NCBI RefSeq assembly: GCF_020805785.1
Contig: NZ_JAJGZV010000003.1
Location: 434,001-498,000 of the forward strand
Source: Flavobacterium chungbukense
Lineage (GTDB): Bacteria; Bacteroidota; Bacteroidia; Flavobacteriales; Flavobacteriaceae
Length of the DNA: 64,000 nt
Direction: 5' to 3'
Shown here: positions 8,628 to 17,998 of the stretch, piece by piece
Layout of the letters: each line of letters begins with the position of its first letter
Numbering within the stretch: position 1 is the stretch's first letter
The notes under the pieces: generated by a model
Databases searched by the model: none
What the model saw: the letters and a program-made list of their open reading frames with translations, nothing else
What the model was told of the DNA's origin: nothing
Program-made: the position numbers and the translations under genes

Positions 8628-9803
8628 TTAGATAATTACATTCTCTTCGTGTCCGTGATCATCGTGGTGATGATCTTGAACTGCCATACCAATAAACAAT
8701 GATGATAACATTGTAAAGATAAATGCTTGTAAGAATGCAACTAAAACTTCAATAACAGAGATAAATAATGTCAATCCTAATGATATTGGTAAATCTGCTG
8801 CTAAATTTTTACCCACAAAAATCATCGCAATCAAACTCATAATTACTACGTGACCTGCAGTAATATTTGCATACAAACGAATTAATAATGCAAATGGTTT
8901 TGTTAGTGTTCCTAAAATTTCAATTGGAGCTAATATAATTTTCATTGGAACTGGAACTCCTGGCATCCAGAAAATGTGTCCCCAATAATCTTTGTTAGCA
9001 CTAAATTGTGTAATTAAGAAAGTGAATGCTGCTAAACAAACCGTAATAGCAATATTTCCTGTAACGTTAATTCCTAGAGGAGTCATTCCTAATAAGTTTA
9101 ACAACCAAACAAAGAAAAATACAGTTAAAAGATACCCCATATATTTACGGTATTTCTTTTCTCCAATATTTGGAACCGCAATTTCGTCTCTGATGAAAAT
9201 AATAAGTGGTTCTAAAACTCTACCAAATCCTGTTGGGATTGGTCCTTTTTTATATGATTTTGCTAAACCAGTAAACATTAAGAATAATAATACTGAAACA
9301 AAAAGCATTGAAACAACATTTTTTGTAATAGAAAAATCTAGAGGTTTTTCGTTTTCAGGATGTCCGTGCTCATTAAAGTTAATTGTTCCGGCTGCATCTG
9401 TTTTGTAAATTTTACCGTGAACTAATTTGTAGAAGTTTCCGTCAACCTCTGCAACAGCTTCACCGTGGTGTAATTTTGAAGAAGAGAAAATTTTCAATCC
9501 TCCATCAATTAATATAACTGGTAATGAAAAACCATAGCTTTTATGTTCTTTCTCATCTTGAAAGAAAACAAAGTCGTGAGAATCTTGTAAGTGGTGATCA
9601 ATAAAAGCATCCACTTTTGCTTTTGGATCAAGAGCGACGTGCTCTCCTTCCGATGGAGCATTGTGTGAAATTACTTTCTCTTCATGAGCTGTTTCAGTTT
9701 GAACATGCGTTGAGTCATTCTCTGAGTTTGCAAAACCCATAATTGGTAGAGAAGCTACAAAAGCGGCAAGAATAAAGCTGAGTGGTTTGTTTGAAATCAC
9801 CAT
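8628..9803 (-). CDS. atpB: F0F1 ATP synthase subunit a with exported N-terminal extension
   Basis: 391 residues, well over 100 longer than the Escherichia coli protein. The extra N-terminus starts with a signal-like stretch (FILAAFVASLPIMGFA) and a His- and acid-rich region to about residue 160, as known for Bacteroidota AtpB. The core has the membrane helices and the essential arginine in LLIRLYANITAGHVVI, which faces the c-ring glutamate. The tail is His-rich (DHHHDDHGHEE). First gene of the operon, behind a canonical promoter at 9846-9873. Confidence 0.96.
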   Translation of the reverse strand: MVISNKPLSFILAAFVASLPIMGFANSENDSTHVQTETAHEEKVISHNAPSEGEHVALDPKAKVDAFIDHHLQDSHDFVFFQDEKEHKSYGFSLPVILIDGGLKIFSSSKLHHGEAVAEVDGNFYKLVHGKIYKTDAAGTINFNEHGHPENEKPLDFSITKNVVSMLFVSVLLFLMFTGLAKSYKKGPIPTGFGRVLEPLIIFIRDEIAVPNIGEKKYRKYMGYLLTVFFFVWLLNLLGMTPLGINVTGNIAITVCLAAFTFLITQFSANKDYWGHIFWMPGVPVPMKIILAPIEILGTLTKPFALLIRLYANITAGHVVIMSLIAMIFVGKNLAADLPISLGLTLFISVIEVLVAFLQAFIFTMLSSLFIGMAVQDHHHDDHGHEENVII

Positions 9804-9845
9804 ATCGTGGAAAATCTTATTTTTTTACGTTTCTAAAATTTGGTG

Positions 9846-9873
9846 CAAAGGTACATTTTTTATTAATATTCAA
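9846..9873 (-). promoter_or_regulatory. Promoter of the ATP synthase operon
   Basis: On the minus strand a TTG (-33) at 9873-9871 is followed after 17 bases by TACCTTTG (-7) at 9853-9846. Both elements and the spacing fit the Bacteroidota consensus. The predicted start is near 9839, about 36 bases before the atpB ATG. Confidence 0.75.
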
Positions 9874-9921
9874 AAGGATATGAAAAATTATTTTTAAACC
9901 TTGTTTTAAAGAATTGTTATT

Positions 9922-10314
9922 TTAACGCTTTTCATTTAATAATCGGGCAGTTAAAAGCGTCTGAAATAACAAAAACAACACAAATGTTATAAAAAAACTA
10001 ATTTTCTCAACACTACTTTCTCCTGTTTTGCTTTTTAAGATTGGTTGTAAAACTAAATACGCAAATAACATTTGTGTAAAAGTTCCAAATAAAAATGCCA
10101 TTCCAACGATTTCAAAATTCTTCTTCTTTATTATTAATAATATAAGGTATAATAGAGCAGAAATTCCAAAGAAGAATAAATAGGGTATTTCTAAACTGTA
10201 ATGGAAGTTTTGAGTATTGATTTCTAAAAAATAGAAAATTGCTTTATGAAGCACATACGCAACTAAAGCAAAACAAAATAAATAAAATACTGGTTTGTAA
10301 TTTTTTGAAAGCAT
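9922..10314 (-). CDS. Small four-helix membrane protein (DUF6168-like)
   Basis: 130 residues with four hydrophobic segments (about 8-28, 42-62, 70-92, 103-125), FYLFCFALVAYVLHKAIFYF being the first. It resembles a Flavobacteriia family I recall as DUF6168; that name is from memory. Located between the AtpZ-like gene and atpB, the place where AtpI, an assembly helper of the c-ring, often sits, so an accessory role in ATP synthase assembly is a guess from position. It stands 107 bases upstream of the atpB promoter region. Confidence 0.65.
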   Translation of the reverse strand: MLSKNYKPVFYLFCFALVAYVLHKAIFYFLEINTQNFHYSLEIPYLFFFGISALLYLILLIIKKKNFEIVGMAFLFGTFTQMLFAYLVLQPILKSKTGESSVEKISFFITFVLFLLFQTLLTARLLNEKR

Positions 10315-10372
10315 TTGAAATAATTTTGCTGCAAAGATGCAACTTTTATCTCAAGGTCTTTTTACTTAAAAT

Positions 10373-10600
10373 CTACTTTGTTTTATTAATGTCGTTTACC
10401 TGTCGGATTACATTATATAATGCCAATCCGACACCAAGCATTACAAAAATAGTATTGTAGTAAACTTTAGGACTTGGATGATTTTCATCAAGCCAAGTTC
10501 CGAAATAAGAAAACAGAAAAATAATTACTCCCATCTGAAAAGGAATATTTATAAATGCCAGCCATTTATTTCTTCTACTTTTATTCGGTTCCTTTTCCAT
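10373..10600 (-). CDS. AtpZ/AtpI family protein
   Basis: 75 residues with two membrane helices (FINIPFQMGVIIFLFSYFGT and YYNTIFVMLGVGLALYNVI). The shape and the words FQMGVIIFLFSYFGTWLDE are typical of the AtpZ/AtpI family, small proteins encoded next to ATP synthase operons and linked to c-ring assembly or Mg2+/Ca2+ handling. Its start overlaps the bactofilin gene end by 20 bases, which implies translational coupling. Confidence 0.85.
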   Translation of the reverse strand: MEKEPNKSRRNKWLAFINIPFQMGVIIFLFSYFGTWLDENHPSPKVYYNTIFVMLGVGLALYNVIRQVNDINKTK

Positions 10601-10979
10601 CTTCTAACATTATAACTTGGTTTAAATGGGCAAGCATCGTGCAGGTTGCTGTGAAGTCTGCCCCTGGTTCTATTGATAATTTTCCAACTGCCACTTCTCC
10701 ATGAATTTGAGCAGTCGATTTAATATTAAGAATTTCGAGAACTTTTATTTTTCCGTGAAACTCTCCTTCTATATCGGCATTGTTACAGATTATTTCTCCT
10801 TTTACAGATCCCTTGGCTCCAATCACGATTTTGCCTTGCGAAGTAAAATTTCCAATCAATTCGCCGTCTAGTCTAAAATCGGCTTTAGAAACTATGTCTC
10901 CTATTATTGATGTTCCTTCTACTATTCTATTCGTTTTTCCTAATTGTTCAGTTCCGTTTTTTTTTACTTTTTCAAACAT
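10581..10979 (-). CDS. Bactofilin (polymer-forming cytoskeletal protein)
   Basis: 132 residues. The central part (about 20-115) is a short right-handed beta-helix of repeated hydrophobic-Gly turns: GTSIIGDIVSKADFRLDGEL, IGNFTSQGKIVIGAKGSVKG, EIICNNADIEGEFHGKI. Bactofilins polymerise without nucleotide and shape the envelope or place proteins. It lies 12 bases after sprE and overlaps the AtpZ-like gene, a gene order I associate with Flavobacteriia. Confidence 0.92.
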   Translation of the reverse strand: MFEKVKKNGTEQLGKTNRIVEGTSIIGDIVSKADFRLDGELIGNFTSQGKIVIGAKGSVKGEIICNNADIEGEFHGKIKVLEILNIKSTAQIHGEVAVGKLSIEPGADFTATCTMLAHLNQVIMLEDGKGTE

Positions 10980-10991
10980 GGCGGTTAAGAT

Positions 10992-13595
10992 TTAAGGGGC
11001 TTTTGGGGTCAAGTATGCGTCTAAATTCTTTTTGATCTGTACAATTTTATAGTTATCTGTTGATATAATTATAGCCGGATCTGCAATTTTATATTTTTTA
11101 TCATCTCTAAAAACGCCTGCAATATCTTTAGCGTAAGCTTCTGACTTTAAACCATGAATAACTACGAAACTTTCCGTTTTATTGTATTTGTCTAAAGATG
11201 TTGTTAGTCTCTCGTAATTTTCTACTAATAAAAAGACTCTAATTGCTTCTTCGATTTTTTTAACCGTTTTTGTATCCGTATTAGCAACTTTATATAAAAT
11301 CTTCCAATTTTTGTTGTCAACATCTGTAAAAGCTAATTTTTCTAAAACCGGAACTTGTTTTTCTAAATTTTCTCTGGCACTTTTACCTTCTTCACTATTC
11401 GGATAATTATCGGCAACGTTTTCTAGACCTTTTTTATAGGCCTCCAAACCATTTACTTTTCCTAAAGTATTGGCTTTTAACAATTCGTATTTAGAAACAA
11501 TTTCATCTCCTGAATATTGATTGATTAAATTGTCAATATTGGCTAAGACTTCATCAAATTTTTCTTCTTCAAAAAGTTTATACCATTTATAATACTCTTT
11601 ATCAGGACTCGAATTTGAATCGTCTGTTTTATTGTTTAAAATCTGAGCATATCTCGAATCCGGATATTTGGATGATATTTCTGCTTTTATCGCTTCTGCT
11701 TTTGCGCGATTTGTAATTTGATAGATTTTATACAAATTATACATCGAAGGCAAGACTAACTTTTCTTCGGGACTGTTCTTTAATAACTGCTCCAGTTTAT
11801 CGCTGGCCAATTTGTTTTCTTTAAACTTCTCCTTATATATAAGTCCTAGTTGGTAATAAGAAAAATTACGTTCTTTACCTATACTATCAATTGCAAGCTG
11901 CGTGGTTGGAAGCTGTTTGACATAATAAGCTACAGTGTATTTTTCTACAACAACGGTATCTACAATTGCATTTGCAATTTCTTGATTTTTAATCGTATCG
12001 TTTAATGCCGCATCATTAGCAGATTTTACTCCAGCTAATCTCCAGTTACCACCCAAAGTTCTGGTTCCCCACATTTTTTTGAATTGCAGTTTTCCGTAAG
12101 CAACTGTTGTTGGATTATAGAAATAGAATGTACTTATATTATCGCTAGGCACGCCAACTATTTCTGGTACTGAAGGCTGACCTAAAGACTGCGGATTAAC
12201 AGCTCCGTTTCCAGAAATTTCGGCCTGAGAATTTAAATCAATATTGGCTAATCTCTCTCTTTCCTTTTCTTCTATAAGTTTTTTAGCTTCGTCTTTCTTT
12301 TTTAGCTCTGCAATATAATTTTCAAAATAAATTTTCTTTTCTGCTGCAGGCAAATTATAAACCTTAATGATACTATCATTTCGTTTTGCGATTGCTTCGT
12401 ATTTTATTACTTCATCAAGGTTTTTTCTGTTTTTTTCTATATAGGCGTATTCTCTAGTTTTAGGATCCAGCTTAACTAAAGTACTGTCGTAATACTTTGC
12501 CGCCATTATATAATCTGTATTCTTAAAATACATGTTTCCAATATTTCTATAGGCAGAAGCCATTAAATACGGATCTTTCGATTTTCTTCTCAAAGATTTA
12601 TTATAGAAACTTAAAGCATTTGTTTGGTCTTTATTTTTGTCGAAAAATACGCCCATCTCATAAAAAAGAATATCATAATAGGGACGATTTTCTCTGTCTT
12701 GCACCAATTCGTTGTACATTTTGAGAAACAATTCCTGATTTCCATTTTCATAATCAAACATTTGTGCTTTTTTTGCATAAGCATGCATCATATATTTACG
12801 ATCTGCTTTCCTGTTTAAATCAATAACGGCATCATAAAAATAAATAGCGCTGTCTCTTTTTCCTTCTGCTTGGTACATCTGTCCCAAAATAAAACGATAT
12901 CTAGCGCGTTCCTCATTTTTTCTTGTAAACTGTTCTGCAATTCTAAGTTTGGCAACAACACTGTCTTTTTCTTCCAAATTCAGAAATGCTTCAGCCATAA
13001 GCGCATTTGCATCAGCAAAAGTCTGTTTGTCTAAATCTGTTTTTTTAAGTAAAATTTTAATGTTTTTAAGAGCAATTGCATCGTTGCCTAAACGCATATT
13101 GGTCTTTTCTCTCCAAATTTTTGCAGTATAAATATTATTGCTTTCGGGATATTTGTACAGAATATAATTGAATGCCTCAATTGCGGGAATAAAACGCTGA
13201 TCATAATACCTGGCCTTCCCCAACATAAGATATGCCTCGTCAATCTGCCAGTTTCTCTCTCTTCCTCCAATATTCATGGAGTGTTTCTGAATGGCTTTTG
13301 TAGCTTTTGTTTCTGCTCGCTCAAAATCAGGATTTTTAGCTTTTTCTCCTTCAGAAAAATTTTCATCAAACTGCATTTTCTCTATTGGCAGAATTTTCCA
13401 AAAATTATCTTCATTATTGGCGTGAATAGACTGAAGGCCTTTTTCGAGACCAATTCCTCCATTATACAAAATATTATATTTGGTTCCAATAGAGTGTGAA
13501 CTTCTAGCCAAAAATGTATTTTTTTTGGTAGAACAAGCTATCAAAAACAAGAAAAAAACAAGAGTAAAACTATATTTAAGAGTATTCTTTTTCAA
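10992..13595 (-). CDS. sprE: Type IX secretion / gliding lipoprotein SprE (PorW)
   Basis: 867 residues. The N-terminus is a lipoprotein signal (YSFTLVFFLFLIACSTKKN) with the lipid-attached Cys at residue 21. The body holds many tetratricopeptide-type helices (AYLMLGKARYYDQRFIPAIE, ARYRFILGQMYQAEGKRDSA, AYRNIGNMYFKNTDYIMAAK). Length and architecture match SprE of Flavobacterium johnsoniae and PorW of Porphyromonas gingivalis, which are needed for type IX secretion and gliding. Identification is from recalled family features. Confidence 0.88.
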   Translation of the reverse strand: MKKNTLKYSFTLVFFLFLIACSTKKNTFLARSSHSIGTKYNILYNGGIGLEKGLQSIHANNEDNFWKILPIEKMQFDENFSEGEKAKNPDFERAETKATKAIQKHSMNIGGRERNWQIDEAYLMLGKARYYDQRFIPAIEAFNYILYKYPESNNIYTAKIWREKTNMRLGNDAIALKNIKILLKKTDLDKQTFADANALMAEAFLNLEEKDSVVAKLRIAEQFTRKNEERARYRFILGQMYQAEGKRDSAIYFYDAVIDLNRKADRKYMMHAYAKKAQMFDYENGNQELFLKMYNELVQDRENRPYYDILFYEMGVFFDKNKDQTNALSFYNKSLRRKSKDPYLMASAYRNIGNMYFKNTDYIMAAKYYDSTLVKLDPKTREYAYIEKNRKNLDEVIKYEAIAKRNDSIIKVYNLPAAEKKIYFENYIAELKKKDEAKKLIEEKERERLANIDLNSQAEISGNGAVNPQSLGQPSVPEIVGVPSDNISTFYFYNPTTVAYGKLQFKKMWGTRTLGGNWRLAGVKSANDAALNDTIKNQEIANAIVDTVVVEKYTVAYYVKQLPTTQLAIDSIGKERNFSYYQLGLIYKEKFKENKLASDKLEQLLKNSPEEKLVLPSMYNLYKIYQITNRAKAEAIKAEISSKYPDSRYAQILNNKTDDSNSSPDKEYYKWYKLFEEEKFDEVLANIDNLINQYSGDEIVSKYELLKANTLGKVNGLEAYKKGLENVADNYPNSEEGKSARENLEKQVPVLEKLAFTDVDNKNWKILYKVANTDTKTVKKIEEAIRVFLLVENYERLTTSLDKYNKTESFVVIHGLKSEAYAKDIAGVFRDDKKYKIADPAIIISTDNYKIVQIKKNLDAYLTPKAP

Positions 13596-13684
13596 TAGAA
13601 AAGAGTTTAAAACAGATAACTACTAAAAATCAGTTTTAGTATATTCATTTGTAAAAATACGCTTCTTTTTGAAATATAGAAATG

Positions 13685-14380
13685 CTATACCGCAAAAAAC
13701 AATTCTAGTTCCTGCAAGGTCTCTTTTGAAGTTTGAATATCTTTTACAATTTCTCCTTTATTTAGTGCTACAATTCGATCGCAAACCTCAACAGTGTGCT
13801 GCAAATCATGACTTGAAACTAAAACCGTTACATTTGGATTTTCTGCCAGCTCTTTTATAATTTTTTTCAATCTGCTAACAGTTGTCGGATCTAAATTTGC
13901 AAAAGGCTCATCTAATATTACAACTTCTGGATTTCCAATAAGTGTCGCAATAATTCCAACTTTTTTCTGGTTTCCTTTTGATAAATCACGAAGGTATTTT
14001 TTATTTTTTAAAATCTCTCCGTTAAAAAACTCTTCATGTTTTGCCAATAAAGCATCTACATCCGCTTTGTTCTGATTACGTAAATCTCCAATAAAATAGA
14101 AATATTCTTCTGGTGTTAAATATCCGATAAGGAAATTTTCATCTAAAAATGAACCCGTGAAAGATTTCCAATTTTCACTATTATTTACCTGAATGTCATT
14201 ACTTTTTATATATCCAGTTGAAGGCTGAATAAGATCTAAAAGCAAACTAAAAAATGTCGTTTTTCCTGCTCCGTTATTTCCAACCAATCCAAAGCTTTGT
14301 CCTTTTGGAATATCAAGATTGCTAATGTTTAAAACTGTTGTTCCGTTATATGTTTTTGAAAGTTGATTTACTTGTATCAT
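13685..14380 (-). CDS. ABC transporter ATP-binding protein
   Basis: 231 residues from the ATG at 14378-14380, preferred over an upstream in-frame ATG because the domain starts MIQVNQLSKTYNG. Walker A is GNNGAGKTT, the signature motif is the degenerate LSKGNQKKVG, and Walker B is VVILDEPFANLDP, with the H-loop in VSSHD. It is the only nucleotide-binding domain beside the membrane protein 88 bases upstream; together they form a probable two-gene exporter. Substrate unknown. Confidence 0.92.
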   Translation of the reverse strand: MIQVNQLSKTYNGTTVLNISNLDIPKGQSFGLVGNNGAGKTTFFSLLLDLIQPSTGYIKSNDIQVNNSENWKSFTGSFLDENFLIGYLTPEEYFYFIGDLRNQNKADVDALLAKHEEFFNGEILKNKKYLRDLSKGNQKKVGIIATLIGNPEVVILDEPFANLDPTTVSRLKKIIKELAENPNVTVLVSSHDLQHTVEVCDRIVALNKGEIVKDIQTSKETLQELELFFAV

Positions 14381-14387
14381 GGTAATT

Positions 14388-14470
14388 GTTGATTTTAGAT
14401 TGTTGATTTTAGATTTTAGATTTCCAAAGAATGAAATTATCTCATTCTCAAATTGGCACATTCTCTAATT
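14388..14470. repeat. Dispersed AT-rich repeat between permease and ATPase
   Basis: Contains GTTGATTTTAGATT twice in tandem, then words of the TTCTCAAATTGGCACATTCTCTAATTAG type seen elsewhere in flavobacterial intergenic DNA. It also overlaps the in-frame upstream extension of the ATPase, which argues against the longer start. Confidence 0.55.
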
Positions 14471-15929
14471 AGTTCTTTTGTTTGTAGGCACTTATCGTAC
14501 TGTATTTTTCAATTTTGTATCTCTTTTCAATTAAAGAAAATACCTTTTCTTTAAATATAAATCCGAGAATACCTGCGCCGGCAACTAAAGCTAAACCAAT
14601 CATTTTGTCTCCAAAATAAATTCCTAAAGCATATAAGCCAACTGGCAGTAAAATTTTAGGTAAAGACAGTAGCATAGCATTTACATTAAACGCTTTTTTA
14701 TCTCCAAAAGCACCACCTGCATTACTCAAATCAATTGGTGTTTTAGTGAAAGCACCACCTAAAAGAACCAAATGAGAATTGACTCCTATATTGTAAATCG
14801 CACCAACTACAACTGTTAGATAAACTTGCCATCCGTAAAAAAGATAAAAGGATGCTAAAATGGTAGAAATAAATGTTGCAATAACAATAAGCCACCATTT
14901 TGAAGTGATATAATTTCTATACGGAATATTTTGCGTCATCATTAATTGGTAATAAGAACTATCCCAACTCGGAACAAATTGACCAAAAACAAATAAAAAT
15001 CCGCCTGAAACAAATATTCCGGCAAAAATATGCATCATAGCTGGCTGATGAGAGTTTCCAAAGAAAATCAATCCGTAGAATAAAAAGAGAACACTCATGA
15101 TAATTGTCGTTTTCGATCTTTTATTTCTTTTAATAAGTTTAATGTCGTTTTTAAGGAATGTTCCCAAAGTTCCGAACTGATTCAGCCAAGCAAGATTTTC
15201 TGTTGATGCCTCATCTTGTTTTACAGAAAGCCCTGCATCTAAATATAAATTCTTTTTAAAATATTTAAAAGTATAAATATGAAGTCCGATTAATACTAAT
15301 ATTGGTATTAAAAATACACCTTCTATATCGTAAAAGTTTTGGAAAAACGGAGTCGTAAACAGCGTGATATCAAACAATTTATAATATTGTGCTCCCGCAA
15401 AAGCAATAATCAGAACAACAAATACGGCAAACAATTTGTCAATATTGCTTAAAATAATATTCAAGAAATTATTGATATAAATGAATGCCATTATTCCTAA
15501 ATGCCAGAAAACAATCCCAACAACATCATATCCGTTTAAAATTAACACGACTGAAAACGGAATAAAAAATAAAGCGTGAACCCAATTAAAAAAAGACAAC
15601 ATTGTTTTTCCTAATGAGAAATGAACAATAGTCGGTTTTTTAAAAGGCAGTACTAATAATGGTTTAATATTTAAAACCGGTATGGATTGCAGCAGCAATC
15701 GGATTACCAGATCGAAAAGAAAATAATAAACTAGAAATTTGTTGATTGTTATCAAAGGTTCTAATTTCATATCCTTTAGAACATAAAATGCTCCAACTCC
15801 CATTCCGATAAAAATTACCGAAAAATAGATCATAAAAAAACCTATTAGAATTTTCATTGCCAGGTTTTTACCAAATGATGCCGATCGAATAAAAGCTTTC
15901 CATTCGAGGTAAATAAACTTCTTAATCAT
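14469..15929 (-). CDS. ABC-type membrane permease (DUF5687-like)
   Basis: 486 residues with about 11-12 membrane helices, starting KKFIYLEWKAFIRSASFGKN, a cytoplasmic amphipathic start common in this family. I recall it as DUF5687, a Bacteroidota membrane protein found beside single ABC ATPases. A charged cytoplasmic segment (about 230-265, LKNDIKLIKRNKRSKT) splits two membrane blocks. Upstream partner of the ATPase; likely an export system with unknown cargo. Confidence 0.78.
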   Translation of the reverse strand: MIKKFIYLEWKAFIRSASFGKNLAMKILIGFFMIYFSVIFIGMGVGAFYVLKDMKLEPLITINKFLVYYFLFDLVIRLLLQSIPVLNIKPLLVLPFKKPTIVHFSLGKTMLSFFNWVHALFFIPFSVVLILNGYDVVGIVFWHLGIMAFIYINNFLNIILSNIDKLFAVFVVLIIAFAGAQYYKLFDITLFTTPFFQNFYDIEGVFLIPILVLIGLHIYTFKYFKKNLYLDAGLSVKQDEASTENLAWLNQFGTLGTFLKNDIKLIKRNKRSKTTIIMSVLFLFYGLIFFGNSHQPAMMHIFAGIFVSGGFLFVFGQFVPSWDSSYYQLMMTQNIPYRNYITSKWWLIVIATFISTILASFYLFYGWQVYLTVVVGAIYNIGVNSHLVLLGGAFTKTPIDLSNAGGAFGDKKAFNVNAMLLSLPKILLPVGLYALGIYFGDKMIGLALVAGAGILGFIFKEKVFSLIEKRYKIEKYSTISAYKQKN

Positions 15930-16034
15930 GGTTTATGGTTTTAGTATTTTTGTAGTAAGAGATCAAATGTAGGAAAACGTTACAAAAAAAGTTAAAAAAA
16001 ATAATTTCGTGCTAATCTTTTAATAGTGGTTTGC

Positions 16035-16042
16035 TACTTTTG
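16035..16042 (+). promoter_or_regulatory. -7 box before the ferredoxin reductase gene
   Basis: TACTTTTG fits TAnnTTTG and lies 15 bases before the chosen ATG at 16058. Its position argues for that start rather than the in-frame codon at 16031. Confidence 0.5.
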
Positions 16043-16057
16043 CATAAAAATTCTATC

Positions 16058-17110
16058 ATGCCTTCATTCTTAAAACTTATAATTAAAGAGGTTAAACGCG
16101 AAACTGCAGATGCTGTTTCTGTACTTTTTAATGTTCCCGAAGAACTTAAACCAGACTACAAATTTATAGCTGGTCAATATATAAATTTAAAATTAACACT
16201 TGACAATCAAGAAATTAGACGTGCATATTCTATTTGTTCTGCTCCAGATAGTGGCGAATTAAGAATCGCTGTTAAAGGAGTAAAGAATGGTCTTTTTTCT
16301 CAATTTGCCAATACAAGATTAAAAGCGGGTGATGTTCTTGAAGTAGGTCAGCCAGAAGGTAAATTTACTTTTGAGCCAGATGCTGAGAGACAAAAAAACT
16401 ACGCAGCTTTTGTAGCAGGAAGCGGAATTACACCTGTTCTTTCTATTATAAAATCGGTTTTAAAAAACGAACCAAAGAGTTCATTTGTATTGGTTTACGG
16501 AAATAAAACTCCAGAAAATACTATTTTTCATCAAGAACTTCACGATCTGCAATTGCAATACGTAGGAAGATTTTTTGTGCATTATGTATTCAGCCAGGCA
16601 AAAGCTGAAAATGCTTTGTTTGGAAGAATTGAAAAATCGGCAGTTAATTTTGTATTGAATAACAAACACAAAGAACTGCAATTTGATAAATTCTTCTTGT
16701 GCGGACCAGAAGAAATGATCAACACTGTTTCTAATGTTTTAAAAGAGAAAAATGTAAAAGAATCAGCCATTAAGTTTGAGCTTTTTACCTCTTCTACTGA
16801 AGAAAACGTAATTCAAGGTTCTCAAGAAGGCCATACAAAAATTACGGTTTTGGTTGATGATGAAGAGACTACTTTTGAAATGTCTAAAAAACAAACTATT
16901 CTTGATGCTGCTTTAAAACAAGGAGTTGATGCTCCTTATTCTTGCCAAGGCGGAATCTGCAGCAGCTGTTTAGGGCGTGTTACAAAAGGAAGCGCAGAAA
17001 TGACAAAAAATTCTATTTTAACAGACAGCGAAATCGCAGAAGGATTAATCTTGACTTGTCAAGCACATCCAACTTCTGAAACTATTTATGTTGATTACGA
17101 CGACGTATAG
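16058..17110 (+). CDS. PaaE-type FAD/2Fe-2S oxidoreductase
   Basis: 350 residues from the ATG at 16058. Domains in order: FAD-binding barrel (about 1-105, flavin motif RRAYSICSAP), NAD(P)-binding fold (about 110-235, GSGITPVLSIIKSVL and FLCGPEEMI), and a C-terminal plant-type [2Fe-2S] ferredoxin (about 260-350) with the ligand set CQGGICSSCLG and a distant LTCQAHP. This is the layout of PaaE, the reductase of phenylacetyl-CoA epoxidase, but no other paa genes are present, so it may serve another oxygenase or desaturase. Confidence 0.88.
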   Translation: MPSFLKLIIKEVKRETADAVSVLFNVPEELKPDYKFIAGQYINLKLTLDNQEIRRAYSICSAPDSGELRIAVKGVKNGLFSQFANTRLKAGDVLEVGQPEGKFTFEPDAERQKNYAAFVAGSGITPVLSIIKSVLKNEPKSSFVLVYGNKTPENTIFHQELHDLQLQYVGRFFVHYVFSQAKAENALFGRIEKSAVNFVLNNKHKELQFDKFFLCGPEEMINTVSNVLKEKNVKESAIKFELFTSSTEENVIQGSQEGHTKITVLVDDEETTFEMSKKQTILDAALKQGVDAPYSCQGGICSSCLGRVTKGSAEMTKNSILTDSEIAEGLILTCQAHPTSETIYVDYDDV

Positions 17111-17132
17111 TCTTTTAAATTCCAATATTAAA

Positions 17133-17178
17133 AATTCCAAATTCCAAGCTTTCCATTGGGATTTGGAATTTTTTTTTC
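17133..17178 (+). terminator. Terminator after the PaaE-like gene
   Basis: Arms 17133-17147 and 17156-17170 (AATTCCAAATTCCAA and TTGGGATTTGGAATT) pair over 15 bases with an eight-base loop, followed by a T run. The arms are built from a repeated ATTCCAA word. Confidence 0.8.
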
Positions 17179-17341
17179 ATTAAGCGAAACTTTTTGTTAA
17201 AGTTGTCATTGCAATAAAAACAAAATTAAGCCAAAAATTTGCTTATTTTTTATTATATTAGAGGTGAAATTATGGCAATCGCAAAATCTTCGATTTGTAG
17301 AGCTAAATCAAATTTGTCAATACATTTAAACATTAAATATC

Positions 17342-17776
17342 ATGACAGCTCACGTACAACACTTTCATCTATATCTATTTATTATGCTTCTTGTAACTGC
17401 TTCGCTATGTGTTCTTGCAGTTATTATAAAAATGAAAAATAGAAAAGGTCCTAAGTTGCTTGAAAGGGAAAAATACAATGCGACTATGACCGAAAAAATG
17501 GTAGAAGTAAAAGATACCGATTCTAATATCTTTAATATTTGGCCTTATGTAAGTAAACTTAAATCGGCTAAAGTTTTATCTAAAAAAGTAAAAGACAATG
17601 ATTTAGTCTACAAGATTTACAGAGATTCAACAGAAAAGTTTGAACATATTCTACTATCAACCGAAGACAAAAACAACTTTGTTACGATTATAGTTAACAA
17701 AAAAAGAAAAAAAACAATAGGATATTCTATTCTTGATTCTGATGAAAAATATGAATTGAGAAGCAATATTGCCTAA
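17342..17776 (+). CDS. Hypothetical protein with one N-terminal membrane helix
   Basis: 144 residues, not recognised. One hydrophobic segment (FHLYLFIMLLVTASLCVLAV, residues 8-27) is followed by a basic stretch (KMKNRKGPKLLEREK) and a soluble domain of about 90 residues rich in Lys, Asp and Ser. The membrane helix and positive residues after it suggest a cytoplasmic C-terminal domain. It stands alone, 231 bases after the PaaE-like gene and convergent with the glycosyltransferase 9 gene. Confidence 0.6.
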   Translation: MTAHVQHFHLYLFIMLLVTASLCVLAVIIKMKNRKGPKLLEREKYNATMTEKMVEVKDTDSNIFNIWPYVSKLKSAKVLSKKVKDNDLVYKIYRDSTEKFEHILLSTEDKNNFVTIIVNKKRKKTIGYSILDSDEKYELRSNIA

Positions 17777-17998
17777 AGTTTATTATTGGGAAATAATCCC
17801 AACGGGGTAAAATATTTATAGAATCACAATAAAACAAAAGAATAAAAGCTCCAGCGGAGTGGCATATATTATAAAAAATATGCCACTCCGCTTGAGCTTT
17901 AATATTGTAGATGATATTCTTTGCTATAAATATTTTTGCTATAAATATTTCGCTTCTCCGAAGCTTAGAAAAACTATTCTTTTTAGCTTTTTAATCTT
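17777..17998. repeat. Inverted-repeat element between convergent genes
   Basis: A long hairpin at about 17848-17902 has arms reading GCTCCAGCGGAGTGGCATAT and its near complement ATATGCCACTCCGCTTGAGC. Nested outside it is a second pair: AAAATATTTATAG (about 17809) and CTATAAATATTT, which occurs twice (about 17924 and 17940). It could terminate both convergent genes, but its size and nesting look like a REP-type repeat. Confidence 0.6.

Noticed and set aside
17239..17442. 67-residue frame starting before the 144-residue gene
   Set aside because: Overlaps the better-supported membrane protein gene in another frame and is Ser/Cys-rich without a family pattern.
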